Shown here: in pieces, positions 44,466-55,634 of the stretch | Layout: every line of letters begins with the position of its first letter | How positions within the stretch are numbered: position 1 is the stretch's first letter | Assembly (NCBI GenBank): GCA_963513935.1 | Contig: OY740772.1 | Span: 11,316,098-11,380,097, forward strand | Reading direction: 5' to 3' | DNA length: 64,000 nucleotides | Source of the DNA: Aphrophora alni | Lineage: Eukaryota > Arthropoda > Insecta > Hemiptera > Aphrophoridae | Made by a program: the position numbers and the translations under genes | Notes under the pieces: model-generated | The model's database searches: none | Seen by the model: only the letters and a program-made list of their open reading frames with translations | Told to the model about the DNA's origin: nothing

Positions 44466-45444
44466 TACAAATTTGGAGTAACCTTATTATGCATTTCGGC
44501 TGCACACAGCCAGGCAGATATTTTTTCCAAAAGACACTTTTTAGTCAAGGGAAATGGCGACCAATACTTTTTTGTCGTTAGAGGCACTTAAACATAGTTT
44601 GGTTAAAATCGTTAGAGCGGTTATAAAGCGTTAGAACAAAATATGCCTCATATCAAATTTAATTATAATCGGCCCACACGTTTAGGCCGTAGAACACTTC
44701 ACATATGACAGACAGACGTCAATCAAAAAGCACTTTCTTGGTGAGGGGTCCACATAACGCCCTCTGAACCATAATTTTGAGTCCGTTAGCTAGTCATTAT
44801 GACGTCACAATAATTAAAACACGGTACGATTTAATGCTTTCACCAGCTGCACTCTAACATTAAACGGGGGAAAACTTCGCTTTCTTGAACATTAAATCTA
44901 GAAGTTAGCCTATATTTTAGCTTTTAGATTTCTGATTAGCACTGTTTATATAGACAGACAGACTACTGTACTGGGTGCCCGAGGGTAGACAGGTGGTGGA
45001 ACCGTGGGAAACGCGCTACCAGTGCACTGCTGTCAATAATAAAACTGCTGTGCAATCCCACGAAACCGGTACCTAAGCTTAATCTTGCAGATTGTAAGAT
45101 AAACACATTAACAGGTTTAGAATGTTATCTTGTATTACTTTCTTACATAGAAAGTTCTGTGATGAGTTTAAATCTCGATTTCATGTGTGGAGAAAATAAA
45201 ATAACTTACTGAAGATGACGGGTAAAGCTCATTGTGTTATGGGGGTAAAAAAGTCTGTCGACCTTGAAATGTGCCCTTGAACCCGAGCGATTTTCAAATT
45301 TCGTATGCGGATATATTTCACCATATTTCCAGAAGTTTTTATTTACAGTTTATACTGTGTTGGTAATTTACCTGATACATTAAAGATTGTTAAAATCAAA
45401 TTTCTTTTACTAAAACGTGACTTGCAAGACGCCATACTTTATTT
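44466..45444. other. Unassigned DNA
   Basis: It includes CTTACTGAAGATGACGGG at about 45208, a partial match to the CTGAAGATGACG motif discussed in the findings. No gene was recognised. Confidence 0.35.
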
Positions 45445-45935
45445 TACATTATTAGGGTTCGTAATTACCCTTATAATTTCACGGGCGTGTCTGTCAATCT
45501 GTCTTTAAGTCTCAACCCGTCTACACAGACAAAACGATAGATCCTATATATTTCAAACTTTGCATATATATTGTATTGTCTCTCATATAGAAAAATATAG
45601 AGGTAACAAAAATGATCTTGCGGTAGTTGAAGGGGAAAAGGTATTTAGTTGAAAAAAATGTGTTTGATTTATCAAATAAAATTAGATGTTATTTTGATTA
45701 TAAACGTTGTAAAGGGAAAAAAAATTAAAAAAAATTTTGCGCTAGGGTAAATTTAAAGTGTCAAGTACACGTGCCCCCCCCCACCCACTCTAATTAGAAC
45801 ACAACGTGACCTACAAATTTAAAAAATAATTATTTGCATTTGTAATTAAATAGCAGTGGGAAATTATATATTATAGTTTTCTTGTATGACGAATACAACT
45901 TAATTTAACCACACAATGAGAAATGGGTAGCGTAT
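45445..45935 (-). mobile_element. Family R repeat
   Basis: It is the reverse complement of the R blocks: AATTTCACGGGCGTGTCTGT, CAACCCGTCTACACAGACAA, AACGATAGATCCTATATATT, AATATAGAGGTAACAAAAAT, then AACTTAATTTAACCACACAA-TGAG as at 7545 and 23720. A 9-C run is at 45774-45782. Confidence 0.65.
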
Positions 45936-46014
45936 AAGATTTAAAAGCAGTTTTATGTGAGATTCGAGACAAACAATTAATTCAATAGCCATTAAAAAAT
46001 GGGTTGAATTTTCA

Positions 46015-46415
46015 TCGATTTCCCTTTATTAGGGTCCGTGGTAAAACCAGGGATTGTTATAATTTCACGCACGTGTCTGTAAGTCGCAACCCGTCTACAC
46101 AGACAAGGCGATAAATCCTATATATTTCAAGCTATGGATTTATATTATTTGTATTGTCCCACATGTAAGAAAAATATAGCGGTAACAAAAAAATGACCTT
46201 GGGGTAGTTAAGGACAAAAACTGTCGTCGATTTTTTTTTTTTTAATATGTGTGGGGTATTAAATGAAGTTAAAAGTTAATCTGATTACGAATATGTATAT
46301 TAAATTGACTAAGAAATTCATATGTTGGCTATAAACCGCTTAAAAGACTTCGACTTTATAAAAATAACTGTCCCTGTATGCCTACAGACCCTAAGTAATG
46401 TGGTTTTAGTACACG
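46015..46415 (-). mobile_element. Family R repeat
   Basis: TAGGGTCCGTGGTAAAACCA, CACGCACGTGTCTGTAAGTC, AACCCGTCTACACAGACAAG, AATATAGCGGTAACAAAAAA, TGACCTTGGGGTAGTTAAGG, TTAAAAGACTTCG, then AGACCCTAAGTAATGTGGTT-TTAG. The last block is the R end from which the 38-bp unit at 6731-7075 derives. Confidence 0.7.
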
Positions 46416-46880
46416 TTTGATTAAGTTTATATAAATACGCACGCACGCGCACAAACACACATACGAAATATTATATATTAAACTGTGAAATAAAGTTATG
46501 TTTTTGTCGAAGATTTAGCCCTTAGGTTAAGATAATGTCTAAAACTAATTTCTTTTTAAAGTGTATTCTAAAAATGGTATCTTTAACACTGGCTTTAGTC
46601 AATTTAAGACATCTAATTTATCCTTATTGCTATTTTAAATTTATGATTCAATTTTGTAATTTTTATTAGTTTATTTTTTCCAAGTAAATTTATATATTTT
46701 CAGTATTGTTTTAATTTAAAGTAATTTTGTAGAAACGAATGAAATAAATAAAAACAAATATGTAACATTAGGTAGATTAGTAGCACAGTCAATAAAAAAT
46801 GCATACTAATCACACAATGTATAACAGGGGTGCCCTGAGTTGCTGTTGCATATGACATGTTTTGACTTGTTATACACTAA

Positions 46881-46998
46881 GGATAAAATAAAGCTTAAAG
46901 TTTCAAAATATTTTGAATATTTATATTTTATATTTATTTTTAAATATATGAATAATTTAATATTTTGATACTTTAAGCTTTATTGCTTTATTTTATCC
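46881..46998. mobile_element. Small foldback (MITE-like), copy 2
   Basis: GGATAAAATAAAGCTTAAAG, TTTCAAAATA is mirrored by TATTTTGATACTTTAAGCTT, TATTGCTTTATTTTATCC. The same right flank as copy 1 (TTGAATATGGAGTTTCAACA-AGAAATATCT). Confidence 0.75.
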
Positions 46999-47040
46999 TT
47001 GAATATGGAGTTTCAACAAGAAATATCTGCTGTTACAATT

Positions 47041-47544
47041 AAAATTGTTATAGACTATGTATATATTTATTTATAATTTTTTCTTATTCTATGATAGGTC
47101 GTATTTTAACATTTTTTTAAAAAACCGTCGAAGACTTTTCTGAAGAGTTGTAATTTTGTGATAAGTTTTATGTTACCTCCCAAAAAAATGTCTCAAAGTC
47201 AATACATCGATCCGAACTTTTATGAACAGTTTAGAAAGTTGGGTTAGAAATTCTATCTGAATCCAATGAACGATACTGTCAGTGTTTTGCTTTCTTACGC
47301 ATGTTTGGCAGAAGTTAAATAGAGTGAAGCCAAACTAACCAGCGTGTGCATAGTACCATGAAATCTGTCAACCGTGAAAGAGAAAAGTGTCACTGGTTAC
47401 TGTGGTTAACTTCTGTCACCCAATAAATCTACTAGATACACTTTATTGTGAGACTTAAGATCTCTGGTTTTGTACTTTTAGTAGTCTTGCAAATGGCTTA
47501 GTTTTCCAACTTGTATAAAAACTAAAAGAGTATAAAATAGGGAT
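47041..47544. other. Unassigned DNA
   Basis: Nothing recognised. Confidence 0.35.
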
Positions 47545-47710
47545 TTAGATTACTCTGAAAGCGCCAAAGTCGAGAAACAATGAGGGTTGATCAAGACAAA
47601 CCTAACAGGAAAGATGATAGAGAGGGATCTAAGCCAAGACTAGATGAAGATGGATGTACCTCGGGATAATCAAACCCGTGCTCACATAAAGTACGCTTAG
47701 AAGTAAATAG
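47545..47710 (+). repeat. Family C repeat
   Basis: TTACTCTGAAAGCGCCAAAG, TGAGGGTTGATCAAGACAAA, GGGATCTAAGCCAAGACTAG, ATGTACCTCGGGATAATC and CCGTGCTCACATAAAGTACG. Confidence 0.55.
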
Positions 47711-48164
47711 GGGTAGAATAGCTGGAGCCCATTTCTTGTGTGTCCTGTAAAGTAAAAACGTTAACTTTTCAAATTATTATTTTGATATGATGTCTTTTAC
47801 TCTCTCGTTACGCTAGTGGGGTCAGATCATCGGAAAACATGTTCCAAGGTCTATTGCCATTTTTTCCTGTTTTCTTTCTATCCTTTACTACCGCTTCTAT
47901 TCAGGTTACGTGTTCATCCTGAATAGCTAGTGTAAGGTGTTCATCCTTTGTTTTGATTTTCTCAGCTAAATTTGCTTCTAGAGATTTTCACTGCAGATCT
48001 TCTCAGACAATTGATATCACTTAAAAGGTTGCTCCTTACCAGGATGAAAGTGATACAGCCGTCTGTAATTTTACCATTTTCTTATTGAAATCTAAAGATA
48101 AATATTATTTTATCATGAGGGCTGCCTTTAAAGAAATATTTATGTAAATAAGGCTACTTATACA

Positions 48165-48893
48165 CAGGGTGATGGAAAATTGTGTTTACAGTACAAACTT
48201 CAGGAGGTGGTTTCCCCCCATTAAAAAGAGAGGAAAAGTTCCTGTAAACGTATGTCCGGAAGTGCCTAGTTTCCCAGATATCCGCCATTTTTTTTTCCCC
48301 CTCAAAATTATTATATCTCCAGAACGGTTTGACGGATTGAAAACAACTTGGCAAGGTACAGAACTACAGTATTTTGAAAAAAAAAAAAAAAACCAACCTA
48401 AGCCACTATACAGTTTCAAAATGGCGGCTGCTAAATTTAAAAAAATCTAAATAACAAAAAAGGTAAATTTTTATGAAATAATATTACTATTTAAATAACA
48501 CCATAATTCATAAATGTTTTTAGCTCATTTTTGGAGTTGTAGACAAATAACAAGAAATTATGTTTTTCTGTTTTTTGACAATAACTCTGCTATCTTTTAA
48601 GCTACCTACTTTAAGGGAAATTTCAAAACTCATTTTGTTTGTCATTAAAAAATAAAACTTTTTGGTCTCTTGTGGATTTTTTGTAAAGTTAATGGTTTTT
48701 GGTACATTGAAAAAATACATTATATATACATCAAATTTGGACTTGGCATCTAATTTATTTCATAAAAATATAATTTAAAACAAAACAGCAGACAGAAAAT
48801 TTTTTAGAACATATTTTCATAGGAACATTTTTACTTATTTCGACTAAAGGAACCGTTCCTGAAATTTTGGAACGTAGTTTAGAAATATCCTGT
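48165..48893. mobile_element. Foldback-family (FB) element
   Basis: It starts CAGGGTGATGGAAAATTGTG and carries ATATCCGCCATTTT, ATATCTCCAGAACGGTTTGA, CAAAATGGCGGCTGCTAAAT, GACAATAACTCTGCTATC and TTTTTTGTAAAGTTAATGG. It ends near AATATCCTGTAAATA (reverse: TATTTACAGGATATT). Short frames at 48154-48450 on both strands lie within it. The ends are more diverged than in the 16401 element. Confidence 0.6.
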
Positions 48894-50559
48894 AAATAAT
48901 CACCTAATTTGGATTAATCACCTTAAAACAGAAATCAGTTTGGTGAACAGATCTGATTAAATATGTTCTGCTTTATAGTACATAGGTGAAAGAACTGGAA
49001 TCATTTATGAAACTTCTATTCACTCTTGCATTCCTTTAATATAACAAAATTTATGACTACAAGAATTCTACATGAAATTGATTGAAACCACCCACAAACC
49101 TCAATATTTTGGTTGAAATGAAGGGCTTGCGACTTGATGACAAAAGTAGGGATATGATTGATGTCACTTTAACAAAATTCATTGTCAGACCAAGGCTGGA
49201 ACTAGTGCCATATTTGGCTTAAGATGCCTGCCAAATCACCGCCATGTAAGGACAAACCCTAGGGAACAAGTTTCTTTGAGGAGGATATCCAGACAGTCCA
49301 AGGTAAAGACTTACATGTGATCTTCACGGTTTTTTTCTCGGCGATTAATTTGTTCGAAGTGTTTTTTTTTTTTGTTTTTGGTTGAAATCCATATTGGAAG
49401 TACAGCTCAGAAGACTTTCGATGACGTGTTCTGTTTAAAAAAAAATACGGGGTTGAAGGATTTGTAAAAGTTAGATCATTCGTGTTAATGGTAAGTATCG
49501 GAGTATTTACCCAGTATACGAAGTATAGGGGTAACTTTAGGACCTCTTCACATTGTACAGCTTTGAGGCCCGTTAGACAATGACAAGACCAATACAATTT
49601 AACATTTCCTATACTCTTGAAACCTACTTTTAAAGGATATACTATTGTGGATTGTGTAATAGGGGCTGGGTAGGTTGATCCTTAAATTTAAAGTTTTTCA
49701 TAGTATCCAATAGTGGCCACGATAAAATGAAATTCTATTTTAACGATAAACTGTCTTTATCAGTATAAGTAAAACACTCACAATGTTCATCTTATATTAT
49801 CACTTCCAAGCCTTTATTTGTACTCGTTGATCACACATCCGCTCGCTAGGGTCATATCTTAAGCAAGCAGAAGTTTCTAAGAACCTGGAATATTTGCAAA
49901 TGATAAACGACGTGGCGCCTATAAGTAGTGCTATATTAGTAGAGTGATAAGACCACGTCAATACGTTTTGTTGTGTGATGATCCCCTTGTAATTCGGGGA
50001 AAATATTTGTAATGCAACTGATATGCCGGTATAGTAAGTTGGGCATGTCATGCGGACAGTATTTGCAAACAAAATGTGCAGAAATCTTTGTGTAACCTTT
50101 CCACAATGTTAACAGTATTCTTCATCACTTGAACTGTGGACTCATATTATGGGGATTATTCGTCAGTTCAGGAAGTGAAAAGGCTCTTTACACTCTAAAA
50201 CAAATGCAGTACGGCTTGTGTCAGATATAAATAATCTAGGAATTGGTTATTGTTAAATGTCAATCCGAAGGGAGGGAGTGAGAGAGAGAGACAGAGAATC
50301 TATTATTGTAAAAGCATTGTTAATGGATTGAAGGTTTCATATCTGGATTGATGATCGGACCCGGCAATTAGAATGGATGCTTTCAATTATAAATACGTAG
50401 TGACATGTCGTAGTCCCTAGGGGTCCATCCATCCATCTCTGCAACAATTAAGTTTGTTAGTTTTAACTTGAAGGTACAAACGATTTTGTTGCAATGAAGA
50501 GAACCTATTCGTATTGAAGAAACCAATTTACTAGGTGTCAATTTTAGGAAAATTAATTT
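48894..50559. other. Mostly unassigned DNA
   Basis: It contains GGGGCTGGGTAGGTTGATCC at about 49663, resembling the ST-family end. The minus frames at 49259-49597 (112 codons) and 49800-50072 (90 codons) show no domain, repeat or splice context I recognise. Confidence 0.35.
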
Positions 50560-50730
50560 GAGATACATAAGACCTCCCCCCCCCCGTAACCCACGAAATT
50601 CTAGTACTGTCAGGGTTGGAAAAGAACAAAAATTGATCAAAAGAGAGAAGAAAAGTTAAAGACTAGGGATCTAACCAAAGACTACACGAAAAAGATGTAG
50701 ATCTAGCTAGGCTACCTTGGGATTACCCAG
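50560..50730 (+). repeat. Family C repeat
   Basis: 10 C at 50576-50585, then TACTGTCAGGGTTGGAAAAG, GATCTAACCAAAGACTACAC, GTAGATCTAGCTAGGCTACC and TTGGGATTACCC. Confidence 0.6.
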
Positions 50731-51360
50731 CATATTATAGATACTATATAATAAATTTTGTATTTGTAAATTTTACCTTGAACCGGTCAAAGCATATTGA
50801 TGAAATGAAGGAAATCTATTCGTATACGAGAAACCGTATTACTAGGTCTCGATTTAAAAAAAAATTAATTTTAGAGTTACCTCTTTAAATTATTTTTGTA
50901 CACACTAATGATGGCAAAATTCTGATTAAAAATTATAAATAATATGATCAATTCACCATTATCAATAACTTTAAAACCAGAATATCAATGATTATTGTGT
51001 ATTTCATCACATAGCTCATTGTACAACAATTTAAACTTCCATTGTCGTAGAAAGTTAAAACTCAATTCCCAAGATATAGAAATTCAAGGACACAAGGATG
51101 GACAGAGTATTAAGTGTTGACAGGAACCGGTTTTGTATCCTGGGAACCATTTAAAACCGAATGCATCAAACTTTGAATATGACAGTAACACTCCATGACT
51201 AACCTTAAGAGAACACAGTTATGAAAACAGGTTGATGTTACCCACCCTTCATGGTACTTACCCAGCCCTATCAAGTCCACATTTCTAATCCACCAGTATT
51301 GTCTCCCTCTTTCGTTCTCTGTCTTTCTAATTATTGACACTCTTTTAGACCATTACTACC

Positions 51361-51361
<1 letters not shown>
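50731..51361. other. Unassigned, with ST-end fragment
   Basis: TTCATGGTACTTACCCAGCC-CTATCAA at 51248-51273 matches the ST end at 3270. No gene was seen. Confidence 0.4.

Positions 51362-51414
<53 letters not shown>
51362..51414. repeat. (AC)n(AT)n compound microsatellite
   Basis: About 16 AC units run directly into about 10 AT units. Confidence 0.95.
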
Positions 51415-51623
51415 GATGAATTTTATGCAACTTCCTCTAAAACAGGTTGGGTTTTGAATAAAATTACTATTTTGGGTGAATTTTTTAAAAAATGTGTTTT
51501 TTTTCAATAATAATTGTCTAAATCTATATATTTTTTTTATACTCTTTTATTTATTCATAACTTCATTAGCAAACTTTTGTATATCTAAAAATAGATTAAA
51601 TAAATTTTGTTGTAAAGTATATA

Positions 51624-52030
51624 CAAGGTGTTTCGGAACTACGCGACAAACTCTCTGGGAAATGATTCTATAGCTAAAAATGGGATAAAAAAATTTATAT
51701 AAACATATGTCTGAAACGCTTCATTTCCTGACTGTCGGCCATTTTGTGTTTTTTTTAAGAAAGACACTATATCTTTAGAAGTGGATAATATATTGAGGGA
51801 AAATTTGGTATTCCCATTATTTATGTAAGCTTTTGCCAGTAAATCAGAAAACTTTATTGTCTACATTTTTTAAAATGACGGACGTTTAAAATGTTTAATG
51901 TCTTGTACTGTTTCTCAAAAAGCAACGGTTTTTCTCTTTAAACAAATAACGAAATGAATTTTTATATTTTTTCTGTAGCTCGAAAAATAACAGAGTTATC
52001 GACAAAAACCTAAGTTTTAGGTTTTAGAGG
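51624..52030 (+). mobile_element. FB-type element, truncated
   Basis: ATATACAAGGTGTTTCGGAA opens it. Then CATATGTCTGAAACGCTTCA, GGCCATTTTGTG, AAAATGACGGACGTTTAAAA and GAGTTATCGACAAAAACCTA. No matching right half is visible. Confidence 0.5.
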
Positions 52031-52144
52031 AATCAAATATTTTTTTAAATAATTTCTAATTTAGGCCTACATCTTTTTTTATTGGCTTCAATTTTTATTT
52101 GATACCCTACACATAATAAATACATATTGAGCTTGACTTGTGAG

Positions 52145-52340
52145 ATAATATTAGATAGAAAAAAAACTCGAACACAAGATCTCACAAAAATCAATCAAGA
52201 TTACGTCTATTAATCAAATAATAAGTTATAGTTTTATTATCGTAGCTCACTGAGGATGACGACTTTGTCGTTGAAACGCGTTTGATTAATAAACGTAATT
52301 TTTGTTAGATCTTGTGTTCGAGTTTTTTTCTATCTCTCAT
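52145..52340. mobile_element. Small foldback with CTGAGGA-hairpin-GAAACGCG core
   Basis: AGATAGAAAAAAAACTCGAA, CACAAGATCT, ACAAAAATCA, GATTACGTCTATTAATCAAA on the left is mirrored by TTTGATTAATAAACGTAATT, TTTGTTAGATCTTGTGTTCG, AGTTTTTTTCTATCTCTC on the right. Between the arms is CACTGAGGATGACGACTTTG-TCGTTGAAACGCG (about 52249-52281), in which ACGAC-TTT-GTCGT is a perfect stem flanked by CTGAGGA and GAAAC. Confidence 0.7.
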
Positions 52341-52359
52341 ACATAATGTTTCCGACTCG

Positions 52360-52362
<3 letters not shown>

Positions 52363-52421
<59 letters not shown>
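52363..52421. repeat. Poly-T, 59 bp
   Basis: An uninterrupted homopolymer 22 bp beyond the foldback and 14 bp before an R fragment. It could be the reverse-strand poly-A tail of an inserted retrosequence. No target duplication was identified. Confidence 0.95.
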
Positions 52422-52423
<2 letters not shown>

Positions 52424-52434
52424 CGTTTACTACA

Positions 52435-52595
52435 TCAATATCGTTTTTTTTTTGTTATCGGTATATTTCTCCTATATGTTGGACAATACAAAGTTTAACA
52501 AATATATAATATTTGTCTGTGTAGACTGGTTGCGACTTACAGGCAGACAGACACGCGCGTGAAATTATAAATGTCCTTGGTTTTACCTATCTAAA
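52435..52595 (+). mobile_element. Family R repeat, 3' part
   Basis: GTATATTTCTCCTATATG, GACAATACAAAG, TTGTCTGTGTAGACTGGTTG, CGACTTACAGGCAGACAGAC, ACGCGCGTGAAATTATAAAT. Confidence 0.65.
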
Positions 52596-52712
52596 TAATA
52601 AAATAAACTGAACCGGTAAACAACTAAGATAGAAATAAATATGACTTCTGTTCAAAAATATATCCTGTATTAAAATAATTGTAATCATAAACATGTTAAC
52701 ATAAATAATCGC

Positions 52713-52795
52713 TTAACATGTTGGATGCTCGCGCCGACTTTAGTCGGCGTCGCAAGCGCTGCCATGAGGCGTGCGCTGACAAAATTCGTCGCCAA
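52713..52795 (+). other. GC-rich hairpin after TTAA, possible transposon end
   Basis: A TTAA at 52713 is followed by CATGTTGGATGCTCG and then CGCCGAC-TTTA-GTCGGCG (52732-52749), a perfect 7-bp stem with a 4-base loop, and a further GC-rich stretch to about 52795. TTAA next to a GC-rich inverted end is the arrangement of piggyBac-type elements, but I found no matching right end. Confidence 0.35.
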
Positions 52796-53652
52796 ACCAA
52801 CTGAAATGATTTGACATAAAAAATTTCAGCCATAGGGGATGGTATATATACGTATTTTTCAGCAGTGAACGTGTTTTAAACATAAATTGGCCTCATCTCA
52901 AATTCATGAAAATTTTCCAGTATATAACCGAAGAATTTAGACGCTAATTCTACGTTAAAGTCACGAACCCACTGTTCCTAAGCTACGTACTTGTGTGTTC
53001 TTATTGAATAAGCAACACTTATTAGACTTGTTAATATAATGCACGCACATTAGTTCCGACTGAAAACTTTAGTAAACAAGTGCAACGACCCACGCAGATG
53101 CTTCAGTTGACCTTTGGATTGACTGAAGGACTGGCTTGTTTTGATTTGAATATATCTTCACTGAAACTAATATTCTTTATTATAGTTCTCTGTTACAAAA
53201 CAACACAGAGGAATGTTTGAGATCAACATTTTAACATTGTAACTGGAATGTTGTAGAGTATTTATTGATTTATTTTGGGCATGCTTTGTTTTGATGAGAC
53301 GAGAAAATTACTTTTTCCGTCATACTGCTTCAAAAACAACTGTTTTTTCAATACATGCATTGAGATGCTAAAGTTGTTCTTTTTAGTCTTAGGACCTAAA
53401 AACATCAGCTGTTACTTCGCTTATACGAATTAATAATTAACGTTACTAATGAATGTATAAAAACTACCGATACTCTCGATTGTAAATAACCGTTAAAACA
53501 GCTGTTACCATCGTTATAGTTAGGGTACCACTGACAGAAACTAAACAGCTGTAGTAGCTGCAAACTTGTGCAAACTTTTGAAAGTAAATATGTTATAACA
53601 TTTTAGTTTTTGTGAAATTGTTTTTTTTATATTATTTGCAGTATAACGAAAA
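52796..53652. other. Unassigned DNA
   Basis: Several CAGCTG sites (about 53407, 53499, 53546). No gene was seen. Confidence 0.35.
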
Positions 53653-53761
53653 ATATAGTTCATCACTTGGTCCAAATGAAGCTTTTCGATCCTCGCTCAT
53701 TTCCCTTAATCTTGAGCTTGTATCGAAAAGCTACATTTTTGGTCCTAGTGATGAAATATAC
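53653..53761. other. Strong hairpin, pre-miRNA-sized
   Basis: The left arm ATATAGTTCATCACTTGGTC-CAAATGAAGCTTTTCGAT pairs with the right arm ATCGAAAAGCTACATTTTTG-GTCCTAGTGATGAAATATA with few mismatches over about 37 bp. The loop region holds a second stem, GCTCA...TGAGC. Overall 109 bp. It could be a foldback transposon or an RNA hairpin. There is no second copy in the window. Confidence 0.65.
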
Positions 53762-54183
53762 TATTTTTACCACAACTAAATCGGCGGCCGTTAAAGTGAT
53801 TGCATTAACCTAAAAATGGAAATTCACCCCCCAACAATAACTTCATTCTTATTTAGAATCATCTCAAGTAAGTAGGAAATACCGTAATGTGTTCTGATTT
53901 CCGGCTTTGGGTCTCTCAGAGAGTGAGGTTGACTCAAAATTTGTAAATAGGACGTACCGTCAAGGTCCTGTTGACACAAGACAAATGACGTTTTAAAAAA
54001 ATATAAGACTTTGAGAAAACAGTAACATGAATCCTGCATTGTGTAGAAATACAGCCTTTTAGCTCCGCTGGCGATATATTGTCAAACACAGATGAACTGA
54101 TTATGACAGCTTGACGATGTATTGCCAAGCACATGCCGACTGAAAACGACAACCTGTCGATGTATCGTCTGTTGATATAACGC
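53762..54183. other. Unassigned DNA
   Basis: The frames at 53824-54039 and 53934-54212 are not recognisable. Confidence 0.35.
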
Positions 54184-55110
54184 TGCAGGGTGTCCCGTAA
54201 GTAAGTTGCCAAACTTTAGTGGAGAGTGTTGGAAAATACATTTTTGTCTGAAAACACTTATTTTTCAGATATCCGCCATTTTGTTTTTTGGAAAAACATA
54301 CCTTTAAAAATAAAAAAAGATTTTGAGTTCAGTTTTGTTATACGCATTTTATAAGCATACCGAAAATCAAGACTTTATTTTGTATATTTTCAAAATGGCG
54401 GCCGTTTAAAATATTTATTGAATATCTCGAAAAACATTAACTTTACAAAAAATTTCACAAGATACAAAAAAGTTCCTTTTTTAGACGACAAACAAAACAC
54501 GTTTTGTGTTTTTTTCTGTAGGTCAAAGGATAACTGAGTTATTGACAAAAAACAGGAAACATAATTTCCTAGTAGTTGTCTAAAAATCCATTGCTCTGAA
54601 TTGCATGAAAAATTCAAACGTGACCCTTAACTGTTTCAAAATGTCGCCTATTTAATTTTGTCGTGCTAAATATCTTGAAACATGTATTAAAACAAATGTA
54701 AATTGTATTTATTAAGCAAATAAATGACACTTCAAACTTTATTATATATTTGTACACCCCGAACAGTATATTTTAATATATGCTCAAAATTTTAAGAAAA
54801 ATGGTACCAAAAACAACCGATTTCAACCAATCGCTGTCTTAAATAATTATTTTCAATAATTATTTCAAGTGAAAAATATACAACCTAGACATGGAATTGA
54901 ACCTAGGAATTCGATTTCCTGTCTAGGTCGTATATTTTTCACTTGAAATAATTATTTAATCAATAATACTAGCTGGGTAAAATAATGTAGCCTATAAGCG
55001 TTAAAATCAATAAATTAATACAATCTCTGTCCTTTACTAACTTGTCTTCTGAGGAGATGATTACACTGCTGTCTTCAACCTCATTAGTTAAACTGTTGTA
55101 TTGATTCAAA
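54184..55110 (+). mobile_element. FB-type element, pair of 26519-27360, with nested insertion
   Basis: It starts CAGGGTGTCCCGTAAGTAAG-TTGCCAAACTTTAG. Shared internal blocks are AAGATTTTGAGTTCAG, CAAAATGGCGGCCGTTTAAA, AGGTCAAAGGATAACTGAG, AACCGATTTCAACC and GATGATTACACTGCTGTCTT. Relative to the other copy, a segment of roughly 200 bp (about 54842-55040), which includes a hairpin, interrupts it. Confidence 0.7.
54855..54956. mobile_element. Small perfect foldback nested in FB element
   Basis: AATAATTATTTCAAGTGAAA-AATATACAACCTAGACA pairs with TGTCTAGGTCGTATATTTTT-CACTTGAAATAATTATT with only one mismatch. The loop is about 28 bp and holds CCTAGGAATTC. The minus strand of the loop reads TAGGTTCAATTCCA, which fits the tRNA/SINE B-box pattern. 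No A-box was seen at a suitable distance. Confidence 0.75.
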
Positions 55111-55630
55111 AGAAATTAATGTCATTTCCAACTTTATTATAATTATGTTTGCAATAGATAATGGAATTATGAATCAAATACTATGACCAAAGTCCACCAT
55201 AATAATAATTTTACAATGCTTACAATAAAATAGTGGTCTCTATATTAATAAGTTCGCAGCCATATTGGAAAACGACGGCCATTTTTTTCAGATTAATACT
55301 TTACGATATACCCTTGATAAAATATCACCTGTACTATAAATATATATTAATTATTTTATAGTGTATTAATTATGAATTTTTTTTTTTTTTTTAGGTGAGT
55401 ATGCGTCAATCGTTGATATCATCTAGTGCTTCAGTATTTGTGAGTATTTTGATTTCGTATCATAGGTTAATCATTGTAGGATAATCATAACAATTTTTAA
55501 AGAAAGTTTACTCCCACAAAATTTGCCTATTTTACGAGTATAAAATGTATTGTAATGGTATAATTCGTTCTGCGCGTCCCTGACTTAGAAAATATTTTTA
55601 AAAGTAGTCTACTTTTATCATTACTGAGCT

Positions 55631-55634
<4 letters not shown>
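55111..55634. other. Unassigned DNA
   Basis: A 14-T tract with AG and a GTGAGT 45 bp later (55396-55440) was considered as an exon and rejected. Confidence 0.35.

Noticed and set aside
49259..49597. 112-codon minus-strand frame in otherwise unassigned DNA
   Set aside because: No domain, no splice-like borders, Lys/Thr/Phe-rich AT-driven composition. A chance frame cannot be excluded.
54880..54925. tRNA gene
   Set aside because: A B-box-like TAGGTTCAATTCCA exists on the minus strand, but it is the loop of a foldback and no cloverleaf or A-box could be built.
55396..55440. Possible 45-nt exon: long poly-T plus AG, then GTGAGT
   Set aside because: Its only open frame does not join in phase to the 20608-20663 candidate in either of that exon's open frames. 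The poly-T/AG could easily be chance in this composition.
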